A stretch of DNA of 7,544 nt from an uncultured Bacilli bacterium (lineage in GTDB: Bacteria > Bacillota_I > Bacilli_A > RF39 > UBA660). Positions 1-4,836 of this stretch are shown one piece after another. Within the stretch, counting starts at the first letter, position 1. Each line of letters starts with the position of its first letter. The DNA lies in NCBI GenBank assembly GCA_947632255.1, contig CANROL010000052.1, positions 1 to 7,544 of the forward strand. Reading direction: 5' to 3'. The notes beneath the pieces are model-generated. The model saw only the letters and a program-made list of their open reading frames with translations, had not been told where the DNA came from and did not search any database. The translations under genes were made by a program, and so were the position numbers.

Positions 1-569
1 TTTATTTCATATCTACCATTTTTTTTGAAATAACCAGTTAAATTACCACCAATTAATTTACCATCTTTAATCATTCTATTTACACCAAATTTAACTCTTT
101 CTGATAATTTTCGTACCTCATCTTGGGCTAAACTAGACATAATAGTTAATCTAAATTCAGCATCTTCTTGAATTGTATTTAAGTTATCAGATAAAAAATA
201 TACAATAACACCATTTTTAAGCAAATATTCTGTATATTTAATACTATCTACGGTATTTCTTGAAAATCTTGATATCTCTTTTGTAAGTATTAAATCTAAT
301 TTGCCTAAAGTAGCATCTTCTATCATTTTTAAAAAAGAATCCCTATGTTTTACTGCTGTACCAGAAATACCCTCATCAATATAACCACGAACTAATTTCC
401 ATTTTTTGTTTTCCTTAATCATGTCTTCAAAAAAATTTTTTTGATTTTCAAGTGAATTTAATTGATCATCTTTATCTGTAGAAACACGAGCATAGTAACC
501 AACATTTAATTCCATGTCATAAATTATTTTACCCTGTCTTATCTCTTCTCTCACTTTTTTAACATCCAT
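1..569 (-). CDS. Large serine recombinase (resolvase-type), C-terminus outside window
   Basis: Site-specific DNA recombinase of the large serine family, which moves integrative elements by cutting at short att sites and forming a phosphoserine link to DNA. I read 189 codons from the ATG at 569 to the window edge. Visible motifs: YYARVSTDK at residues 25-33 with the expected nucleophile Ser30 and Arg28; DEGISGT at 65-71; EISRFSRN at 98-105 carrying the conserved catalytic-domain arginines; LAQDEVRKLSERV at 148-159, the usual end of the resolvase domain; then GKLIGGNLTGY at 170-180, where the DNA-binding recombinase domain begins. That domain and any zinc ribbon lie beyond base 1. The start is supported by AGAAAGGAA about 10 bases upstream. 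It follows a degraded paralogue (601-835) with a near-identical leader. The visible part has no lesion; whether the whole gene is intact cannot be seen. The family assignment is secure, the specific element is not. Confidence 0.93.
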   Translation of the reverse strand, partial: MDVKKVREEIRQGKIIYDMELNVGYYARVSTDKDDQLNSLENQKNFFEDMIKENKKWKLVRGYIDEGISGTAVKHRDSFLKMIEDATLGKLDLILTKEISRFSRNTVDSIKYTEYLLKNGVIVYFLSDNLNTIQEDAEFRLTIMSSLAQDEVRKLSERVKFGVNRMIKDGKLIGGNLTGYFKKNGRYEI

Positions 570-600
570 GAAGCTATATTCCTTTCTATGCTACTAAAAT
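570..600 (-). repeat. Leader repeat, copy 2 (before intact recombinase)
   Basis: On the minus strand this leader shares ATTTTAG, a short variable stretch, and CATAGAAAGGAAT with the leader of the degraded recombinase at 836-866. It carries the ribosome binding site AGAAAGGAA. The repeat shows that the two recombinase copies were duplicated together with their 5' leaders. Confidence 0.75.
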
Positions 601-835
601 TTAAAACAATTTATGTTTTTCAGATGTACCAAAAATATACTTATCAATATAACTACGAACTAGGTTTCTTATGTTGCTTTTCTTAATATTTTTTTTCAAA
701 GTATTTTTTTTGCTCTTCAAGTGATAATTGATTTTCTTTATTACTTGAAACACGAGTATAGTAATCAATATTTAACTCATTATCATGAATTATTTTACCT
801 TCTTTTAACCTTTCTCTAATTTTTTTAAAATACAT
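601..835 (-). pseudogene. Degraded large serine recombinase, N-terminal remnant
   Basis: Paralogue of the recombinase at 1-569. From the ATG at 835 the first reading frame gives 50 residues and ends with TAA at 683-685. Shared landmarks are the KK start, GKII at 13-16, ELN at 20-22, and YYTRVSS at 25-31 with Ser30 in the same place as the intact copy. About half of the first 50 residues are identical by eye. The frame breaks in a run of A residues; shifting by one base restores homology (LVRSYIDKYIFGTSEKH matching LVRGYIDEGISGTAVKH), and this ends at TAA 601-603. The copy therefore carries a frameshift and lacks most of the catalytic domain and all of the DNA-binding part. In the conserved tail the usual Ser-Gly of ISGT is FGT, another sign of decay. 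It sits 31 bases upstream of the intact copy. Tandem serine recombinases are common in Firmicute integrative elements; the loss of this one is inferred from the visible frameshift and truncation. Confidence 0.88.
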
Positions 836-866
836 AATACCACATTCCTTTCTATGTTCCTAAAAT
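836..866 (-). repeat. Leader repeat, copy 1 (before degraded recombinase)
   Basis: Minus-strand leader sharing ATTTTAG and CATAGAAAGGAAT with 570-600. It contains AGAAAGGAA, a good ribosome binding site for the ATG at 835. Confidence 0.75.
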
Positions 867-867
867 C

Positions 868-888
868 CAAGGCACCTTAGGTTGCTTG
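868..888 (-). other. Short imperfect hairpin between SHOCT-like gene and recombinase
   Basis: CAAGGCACC and GGTTGCTTG flank a 3-base loop; 7 of 9 positions pair, with a two-base internal mismatch. It is the most GC-rich spot in the neighbourhood and lies between the stop of the small gene and the recombinase leader. There is no T-run after it, so it is not a standard terminator. A role in attenuation or mRNA stability is only possible, not shown. Confidence 0.3.
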
Positions 889-897
889 AATGTTACC

Positions 898-1113
898 TCA
901 TTTGCTATCATTTGTCAATTCATTTGAATATTCATTTCTTATTTTATTAAGTCTTGATAAAAGAGATTGTTCCATTGCTTTAAATACTTTTAAATTTATA
1001 ACATTTTCATCATATAATTCTTTATTTACAATTAATCTATATTCCAACCATTTATATTCAAAAGGTAAATGCTTTGTACTAAACTTAACTTCTATATCGT
1101 TAGTTTCATACAT
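898..1113 (-). CDS. Small SHOCT-like protein of the recombinase module
   Basis: A 71-residue soluble protein with no membrane segment or signal. The segment from LPFEYKWLEYRLIVNKEL (about residues 17-34) through YDENVINLKVFKAMEQSLL resembles the SHOCT-like short helical pattern: an aliphatic helix, a turn of the kind D/E-N/G-x-I, then a second helix ending in leucines. Small proteins of this type are often encoded directly upstream of serine recombinases in Firmicute mobile elements, and this one precedes a recombinase pair in the same direction with about 60 bases between them. The ATG at 1113 has a near-perfect GGAGGA ribosome binding site 8 bases away, itself placed in the loop of a 9-bp inverted repeat. 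The stop is TGA at 898-900. Function is unknown; an accessory or regulatory role in recombination is inferred from position alone. The gene is real with good confidence; the domain name is a by-eye match. Confidence 0.75.
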   Translation of the reverse strand: MYETNDIEVKFSTKHLPFEYKWLEYRLIVNKELYDENVINLKVFKAMEQSLLSRLNKIRNEYSNELTNDSK

Positions 1114-1138
1114 TAAAGAACTCCTCCATGTTCTTTAA
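1113..1138 (-). promoter_or_regulatory. Inverted repeat presenting the ribosome binding site of the SHOCT-like gene
   Basis: A perfect 9-bp inverted repeat (TTAAAGAAC / GTTCTTTAA) encloses an 8-base loop that contains GGAGGA on the minus strand. The A of the start codon is the last paired base. Such a structure could expose or hide the ribosome binding site, or serve as a dimeric repressor's operator. The structure is seen directly; its function is inferred. Confidence 0.55.
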
Positions 1139-1156
1139 AATTTATGAAAAATAATT

Positions 1157-1194
1157 AAAAAAAGAACAATAAGTTCAAATTAAACATTATTGTT
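1157..1194 (-). terminator. Intrinsic terminator after the C-terminal fragment, possibly bidirectional
   Basis: On the minus strand AACAATAA pairs with TTATTGTT over 8 bp, with an inner GTT/AAC pairing in the loop, and is followed by C and seven T residues. The stop codon TAA (1180-1182) of the upstream fragment lies inside the loop. On the plus strand the stem is followed by six T residues, so it may also stop antisense transcription. It separates the damaged helD region from the recombinase module, which implies the latter has its own promoter within the short 1114-1156 stretch or depends on read-through. Confidence 0.75.
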
Positions 1195-1489
1195 TTTTCC
1201 TTTTACAAATGCTAATTCCTTAGCATTTAATGGTCTGGATAATTCAAAACTAGCATAAGTTCTATTATTATTTTCTTTAAATTCAAATAAAGATATTTTA
1301 TCTTTTAATTGGTTTTGTACTATTTCAACTATATTTTTTAATTTTTCTTTTTCTGATTCTTTAAATAAATCGTAATCTGATAATTCTGGCTTTTCAATTA
1401 ACTTATTATTTCTATAAAGTCTATCATATTTAGTTTTTATATCTTCTACTGTAAAATATGTATTACTTAAATCTAATAAAGGAGTTACT
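1180..1489 (-). pseudogene. C-terminal remnant of an unidentified protein, fused to broken helD
   Basis: About 103 codons remain open in the frame entered just after the helD break and end with TAA at 1180-1182. There is no methionine anywhere in it, no ribosome binding site, and an in-frame TGA at 1492-1494 immediately upstream, so it cannot be a complete gene. The composition looks like genuine protein: charged helical stretches such as KPELSDYDLFKESEKEKL and KDKISLFEFKE, ending RPLNAKELAFVKG. I do not recognise the family. Because it is followed by a SHOCT-like gene and serine recombinases, it may be the tail of an element gene such as a mobilisation protein, but that is only a guess from context. 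A terminator overlaps its stop codon. It reads in a different frame from the helD remnant, so the two cannot make a fusion protein without a frameshift. Confidence 0.6.
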
Positions 1490-1930
1490 TTTCAATCTTG
1501 CATCATTATTACTATTAAGATATTTTTGTAATAAATTATCATTTGAAACTAAATCAACATCAAAATACTCTAATAACTTTCCTGCCTCTATTTCATATTG
1601 TCTTTTTAAAGACTTATTACCTTTAATTTCCCCTGTTGGTGCTTCAAAGCTACATTCACCAACTTCTGCATCATAGTATAGAGAAGAAATTGGAGCTCGC
1701 CAATCAGTAACCACTACATCAGTACCTAGCATAACACCATTATTACCAATATAAATGGTACTAGTTTTACCATCTTCTTCAGATGTAAAATCAATTCTTG
1801 CAAAATAAGGTTTATCAAGAGAAGTTTCTAAATTGCTAATATGTAATTTTTTAGTATCAGCAATACGCCATAATTCTTCTCTATCACCAATAAAATCTTT
1901 ATATAATTTTTGCAAATCTAATTGCTCCAT
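1463..1930 (-). pseudogene. helD: Truncated HelD-like RNA polymerase recycling helicase
   Basis: The first 147 residues match the front of HelD/UvrD-like superfamily 1 helicases, ATP-driven proteins that free stalled RNA polymerase from DNA. Landmarks: KPYFARIDF at 40-48, IYIGNNGVM at 59-67, VVTDWRAPISSLYYD at 73-87, FEAPTGEIKG at 95-104, LKRQYEIEAGKLLEYFDVD at 108-126, and NNDARLK at 141-147. Homology then stops, and eight unrelated residues lead to a TAA at 1463-1465. The Walker A motif expected some 20-30 residues later and the whole motor are absent (full-length proteins exceed 650 residues), so the gene cannot be functional. The N-terminal coiled coil is also shorter than usual: about 40 residues precede KPYF. 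The ATG at 1930 has AAGGGGG 8 bases upstream, and a stop lies between it and the previous gene. It sits 26 bases downstream of the pyrophosphatase-like gene, probably on the same transcript. Confidence 0.87.
1493..1500. repeat. 8-bp site at the helD break (CAAGATTG on minus strand)
   Basis: CAAGATTG on the minus strand ends about 3 bases before helD homology is lost. It consists of CAA and TTG, which are inverted repeats, around GA. The same 8-mer occurs in the opposite orientation at the penicillin-binding protein break (2818-2825). It is a candidate core of a serine recombinase attachment site; an 8-base match can arise by chance. Confidence 0.35.
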
Positions 1931-1956
1931 TATTATTGCCCCCTTACATTAAATTT

Positions 1957-2301
1957 TTATCTAATAATAACTGATTCAAAAAATTGCTCTTGAAATTCTG
2001 TCATTGCTCTAATAGCATCATCAGAATATTCTTTACCATCTTTTGAAACAACTAACTTATCATCATCGTCATTAGTTCTATGGATTATAGCTATTACTTT
2101 ACCTTTACTTTCTTCTACCGGTTCAAATTCACCAACTAAGTAAGCATCTAGTTCTTCACCATCACCACTAATTGTATTAGGTATAAAACCATAATTCAAC
2201 ATATACATAAATCCATGTTTTGGATGTCTTGATCCTAATGGTCTGTCTATCTTTACATTTACCTCTTTACCTAAAAAATCATTTGCATTTGTTTTTGTCA
2301 T
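1957..2301 (-). CDS. Small inorganic pyrophosphatase-like protein
   Basis: A 114-residue cytosolic protein of the family I inorganic pyrophosphatase fold (PF00719-type). Characteristic stretches are DRPLGSRHPKHG, NYGFIPNTISGDGEELDAY and RTNDDDDKLVV, matching the substrate-binding Tyr/Asn-Tyr-Gly region, the metal-binding D-x-D-x-x-D signature and the later Asp-x-Lys region of the enzyme. Two oddities: the protein is much shorter than the about 175 residues of the classic enzyme, lacking the N-terminal part, and the signature reads DGEELD, with Glu replacing the middle Asp. Short versions like this occur in Firmicutes, so the length is probably natural. Pyrophosphate hydrolysis is plausible but not assured. 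The ATG at 2301 has GGAGGA about 9 bases upstream. A promoter-like region lies at 2332-2359, and the truncated helD follows after 26 bases with no terminator between them. Confidence 0.85.
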   Translation of the reverse strand: MTKTNANDFLGKEVNVKIDRPLGSRHPKHGFMYMLNYGFIPNTISGDGEELDAYLVGEFEPVEESKGKVIAIIHRTNDDDDKLVVSKDGKEYSDDAIRAMTEFQEQFFESVIIR

Positions 2302-2331
2302 TTTTAAATATCCTCCAATCTATAATAACAA

Positions 2332-2359
2332 ATTATCTACCATAAATATATGGTACCAA
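2332..2359 (-). promoter_or_regulatory. Promoter with palindromic operator-like spacer, before pyrophosphatase-like gene
   Basis: On the minus strand, TTGGTA (2354-2359) and GATAAT (2332-2337) are separated by 16 bases. The spacer is almost entirely a palindrome, TACCATA-AATA-TATGGTA (2338-2355, 7-bp arms). A transcription factor bound there would block or reshape the promoter. Both boxes deviate from consensus, so the promoter is moderate; the palindrome is exact. Confidence 0.5.
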
Positions 2360-2409
2360 ATTTCTAACGAAAAGTCACTAAATTAATATAAAATTATTGC
2401 AAAATAAAA

Positions 2410-2461
2410 TGTGTTAGTTTATTATAATTTCCGTCCAAAGAGATTAAATAAATCTAACACA
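2410..2461 (-). terminator. Long hairpin with T-rich tail, likely terminator for the broken gene unit
   Basis: TGTGTTAG-TTTATT pairs with AATAAA-T-CTAACACA over 14 bp with one bulged base. TAAT/ATTA pairs inside it extend the stem, leaving a loop of about 14 bases. On the minus strand the stem is followed by TTTTATTTT, as in an intrinsic terminator for the transcript from the penicillin-binding protein region. The stem is AT-rich and long for a terminator, so a regulatory RNA or another structured site is also possible. The 2302-2489 gap holds only this hairpin and the promoter-like region. Confidence 0.5.
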
Positions 2462-2489
2462 CTTAATATTATACATAATTTTTTAAAAA

Positions 2490-2813
2490 TTAAAAGATTA
2501 TTTTCTCTCTTCCAATAGTCATTATAGAAGAATCTAATCTATTTAACAAATCAATATCAATTTGTTTTTTATTATATATTATATTTTCATAAGTATTAGT
2601 ATCTATATTATATAATTTATTATTAATTTTTTTATTGTCATCTTTTTTATTAGAAGTAATTTGTATTATAGAATTATCTATTTTAATATCTTCATTATTT
2701 ATATAAGATACATTATTATAAACTAAATTAAAGGTAGAACAAACATCAATTTGGGTATGATTATTTGTATTATTTAAAGCATTTTCTTCAAATTTGTATG
2801 TGTTCCTGTATTG
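2490..2813 (-). pseudogene. C-terminal coding remnant of unknown origin, fused to broken PBP gene
   Basis: About 107 codons stay open from the penicillin-binding protein break to TAA at 2490-2492. No ATG or ribosome binding site lies near its beginning; its only methionine is near the end (SSIMTIGREKIIF). Extending it backwards enters penicillin-binding protein DNA in the wrong frame. The translation is extremely rich in Asn, Ile and Lys (for example NNEDIKIDNS, INNKLYNIDTNTYENIIYNK) and the DNA is more AT-rich than the core genes beside it, suggesting separate origin or decay. I do not recognise any family, and it does not resemble the missing C-terminal half of a penicillin-binding protein, which should contain KTG. 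It may be the tail of an inserted element's gene or non-coding AT-rich DNA that is open by chance; the length in such AT-rich, TAA-prone sequence favours real coding ancestry. Confidence 0.45.
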
Positions 2814-3868
2814 ACACCAAGATTGCAAGAATTTTCTACTACTTCAAGCATTGTTTGGGTACCATGGCCCCCTGCTTTCCAACAGTGAATTGTTGCTCCA
2901 TCAACATTTATTGCGCCTCCATCATGAAAAGTATCCGTAAATAGATTAATTGTTTTTTCTTCTAAAGCCGCACTTAAAGTGATAATTTTAAAAGTAGATC
3001 CTGGTTCATAAGTCATCCAAATAGGTAGATTTCGATTAATTACTTCAGTAGTTGATTTTTGATATTCATTATTATTAAATGTTGGTCTACTAGCCATAGC
3101 TAATATTTCCCCAGTTTTAGGATTCATCGCCATAATTAAAGCTTGTTCAGGATTATATTTGGCTAATGCATTATCTAGTTCATTTTCAATCGCCATTTGA
3201 AGGCGCATATCAATCGTTAATTTTAGAGTTATTCCACTTGTGGGGGCTTCATATACTTCGGTTAATTCAAGTTTATTTCCTTTACCATCAGAAAAATATT
3301 TAATCGCCCCATCAGCCCCGGTTAAATATTCATCATAATAAAGTTCTAACCCCGATAGTCCTTGATTATCAATTCCAACATAACCTAAAACATGAGAAAG
3401 TACAGTCTCATATGGATAATATCTTTTACTTTCTTTTAATAAATATACCCCATCATAACCTAAATTATTAATTTTTTCCGCTATATCATAACTTAATTGT
3501 CTTCCTTCTGGATGCACTCTTTCAATAGAAGTTGATTTAGTAACATGTCCTAACATATCTTGATAATCAGTATTTAAAATAGATGATAGATCATGTGCTA
3601 CTTTTTCGGGTTCATCAATTTGCCCAGGCACCACGACTAAAGAAACAGTCGTAATATTAGTTGCTAAAACTTCCCCATTTCGATCTAATATCAAACCACG
3701 ATCGGCTTTAATAGGTAGTTCTCTACTCCATAAACTTTCGGCAAGAGTATTTAATTTTTTGTAAGAAAATACTTGAATATAAAAGACTTTTATAATAATA
3801 GCCATTAAAATAATTAAACTAATTAAGAAAACAAATCTTATTCTTTCATGAATATTACTATAAAACAT
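2774..3868 (-). pseudogene. Truncated SpoVD/PBP2-type penicillin-binding protein
   Basis: Class B penicillin-binding transpeptidase, which crosslinks peptidoglycan during septation (FtsI/PBP2) or spore cortex formation (SpoVD). A membrane anchor spans about residues 12-32. The dimerisation domain begins with ADRGLILDRNGEVLATN at 55-71, continues through KRYYPYETVLSHVLGYVG at 148-165 and LSGLELYYDEYLTG at 171-184, and includes ELTEVYEAPTSG at 201-212. The transpeptidase domain carries EPGSTFK with Ser291 and Lys294 (SxxK) and ENSCN with Ser347-Asn349 (SxN). Homology ends at about residue 351; 13 unrelated residues follow to TAA at 2774-2776. The KTG motif and the rest of the domain (normally another 250 or more residues) are missing, so no active enzyme can result. 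The ATG at 3868 has AGGTG 5 bases upstream. It follows the 306-residue gene and a weak terminator. FtsI and SpoVD cannot be firmly distinguished without the C-terminus; the DRNGEVLATN and TEVYEAPTSG wording leans to SpoVD/PBP2. Confidence 0.9.
2818..2825. repeat. 8-bp site at the PBP break (CAAGATTG on plus strand)
   Basis: CAAGATTG on the plus strand lies about 3 bases inside the last conserved penicillin-binding protein codons. It is an exact inverted copy of the site at 1493-1500 beside the helD break. The CAA-GA-TTG form suits a serine recombinase crossover core. Function is inferred. Confidence 0.35.
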
Positions 3869-3903
3869 AGTATCACCTAAAATAATTATATGAATATTAA
3901 ATT

Positions 3904-3934
3904 AAAAAAAGATGCTTATTTAACATCCTTTTTT
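3904..3934 (-). terminator. Weak intrinsic terminator after the ezrA unit
   Basis: GATG and CATC pair around a 9-base loop, extended by an A-run and a T-run on either side with one mismatch. On the minus strand seven T residues follow. The TAA stop (3916-3918) of the upstream gene is in the loop. The core stem is only 4 bp, so some read-through into the penicillin-binding protein gene is likely. Confidence 0.5.
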
Positions 3935-4836
3935 ATAATTTTTAAAGGCCAACCTTTATATATCCAACATGGTAAAAAGGGATATAATTCTTTAAAAGCT
4001 TCATATAAAGATTGTAAATTACCGGAGATATCTTTTAATATTTGATCGTTTTCGATCCCAAAGCCACTGTAAAGGATAATATCTTTAATTACTGATTCTA
4101 TATATATAGATGGTAAATGAACTTCTACAAAAGAAAGAAAATTAATTTGTTCATGATTAAATAAATTAAGCCAATATTTACCTATACTTATTACTTCTTC
4201 TAAACTATATTTATAGGGTTCAATATTGTTTTTTATAGCATATAAGATATCTTTATAAGCTGGTATTTCTGAAGAAATAACATATTCTATATTTTGATAT
4301 TTTTTTATCGCTACCTTAGGATTTTTAAGACAATATTCTTTAAAATCTTTTTTATTATAATTTATTTGATAATCTTTTAATTGTTCGATAAATTGATCTA
4401 TTGGAACAACATTATATATTCTTATTAAACCAATAACAACATTATTTATAATATCAATATTTAAGTGTTCTTCTTTATTATATATATTAATAGCCATTTT
4501 AACTGGATTAATTAAATCATCAGGAATATAAAATTTATCTTTACTAGCAAAAATTAAATGATTTAATCTTAAATCTTTTAAAACCATAAAAGTTAGATAA
4601 CCATAATCTTTATTTTTAATTCCTTCTTCTTGTAAAATCTTTTTTAAAAGTTCTACTTGTTCGGTAGTAAGCATATTTAAAATAATTTCCGGATTATCTA
4701 TATAAGCATTAATTATTTCTTCATAGATTTTTAATTTTGTAATCTTAGTTATCTCTTTAGGATTTTCTACAACCTTTTTATAAAACTCATAAATATTTTC
4801 CTTTTTATCTTTTAAAACAAAATCTTTAAAAGTCAT
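3916..4836 (-). CDS. Uncharacterised 306-residue protein, translationally coupled to ezrA
   Basis: I do not recognise a named family. The protein is predicted soluble and mostly helical, with no signal peptide or membrane span. The early part (NMLTTEQVELLKKIL, near residues 54-68) looks like the short helical repeats found in Rho-N-like or SEC-C-type Firmicute proteins of unknown function. The C-terminal end PCWIYKGWP (289-297) recalls a W-x-x-x-G-W/x-x-P pattern seen near the end of some of those proteins. Both are weak by-eye resemblances. Its ATG overlaps the ezrA TGA as ATGA, and its GAGGAG ribosome binding site lies within the last two glutamate codons of ezrA, so it is almost certainly co-translated with ezrA. 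That suggests, without proving, a link to division or to the membrane-associated septum machinery. It ends at the weak terminator that overlaps its stop codon. Confidence 0.85.
   Translation of the reverse strand: MTFKDFVLKDKKENIYEFYKKVVENPKEITKITKLKIYEEIINAYIDNPEIILNMLTTEQVELLKKILQEEGIKNKDYGYLTFMVLKDLRLNHLIFASKDKFYIPDDLINPVKMAINIYNKEEHLNIDIINNVVIGLIRIYNVVPIDQFIEQLKDYQINYNKKDFKEYCLKNPKVAIKKYQNIEYVISSEIPAYKDILYAIKNNIEPYKYSLEEVISIGKYWLNLFNHEQINFLSFVEVHLPSIYIESVIKDIILYSGFGIENDQILKDISGNLQSLYEAFKELYPFLPCWIYKGWPLKIIKKDVK

Noticed and set aside
1106..1129. Seven-codon upstream frame (ATG GAG GAG TTC TTT AAT GTA TGA) overlapping the SHOCT-like start
   Set aside because: The ATG has no ribosome binding site of its own and the GGAGGAG within it already explains the sequence.
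890..1138. Plus-strand open frame of 82 codons over the SHOCT-like gene
   Set aside because: It is antisense to a gene with a strong ribosome binding site and shows low-complexity Leu/Ser/Phe translation typical of an opposite-strand shadow.
1492..1494. TGA read as tryptophan (Mycoplasma code), which would lengthen the fragment after helD
   Set aside because: TGA is used as the stop of ezrA and of the SHOCT-like gene, and tryptophan is encoded by TGG in ezrA and elsewhere, so the standard bacterial code applies.
1458..1676. Plus-strand open frame of 72 codons over helD
   Set aside because: Antisense to clear helicase homology; no ribosome binding site or recognisable protein.
1493..2825. 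Simple inversion between the two CAAGATTG sites as the cause of both gene breaks
   Set aside because: Flipping the intervening segment in silico does not restore the penicillin-binding protein or the helicase reading frame at either end.
3885..3890. TATAAT on the minus strand upstream of the penicillin-binding protein gene
   Set aside because: No acceptable -35 box 16-18 bases away; one TATAAT is expected by chance in DNA this AT-rich.
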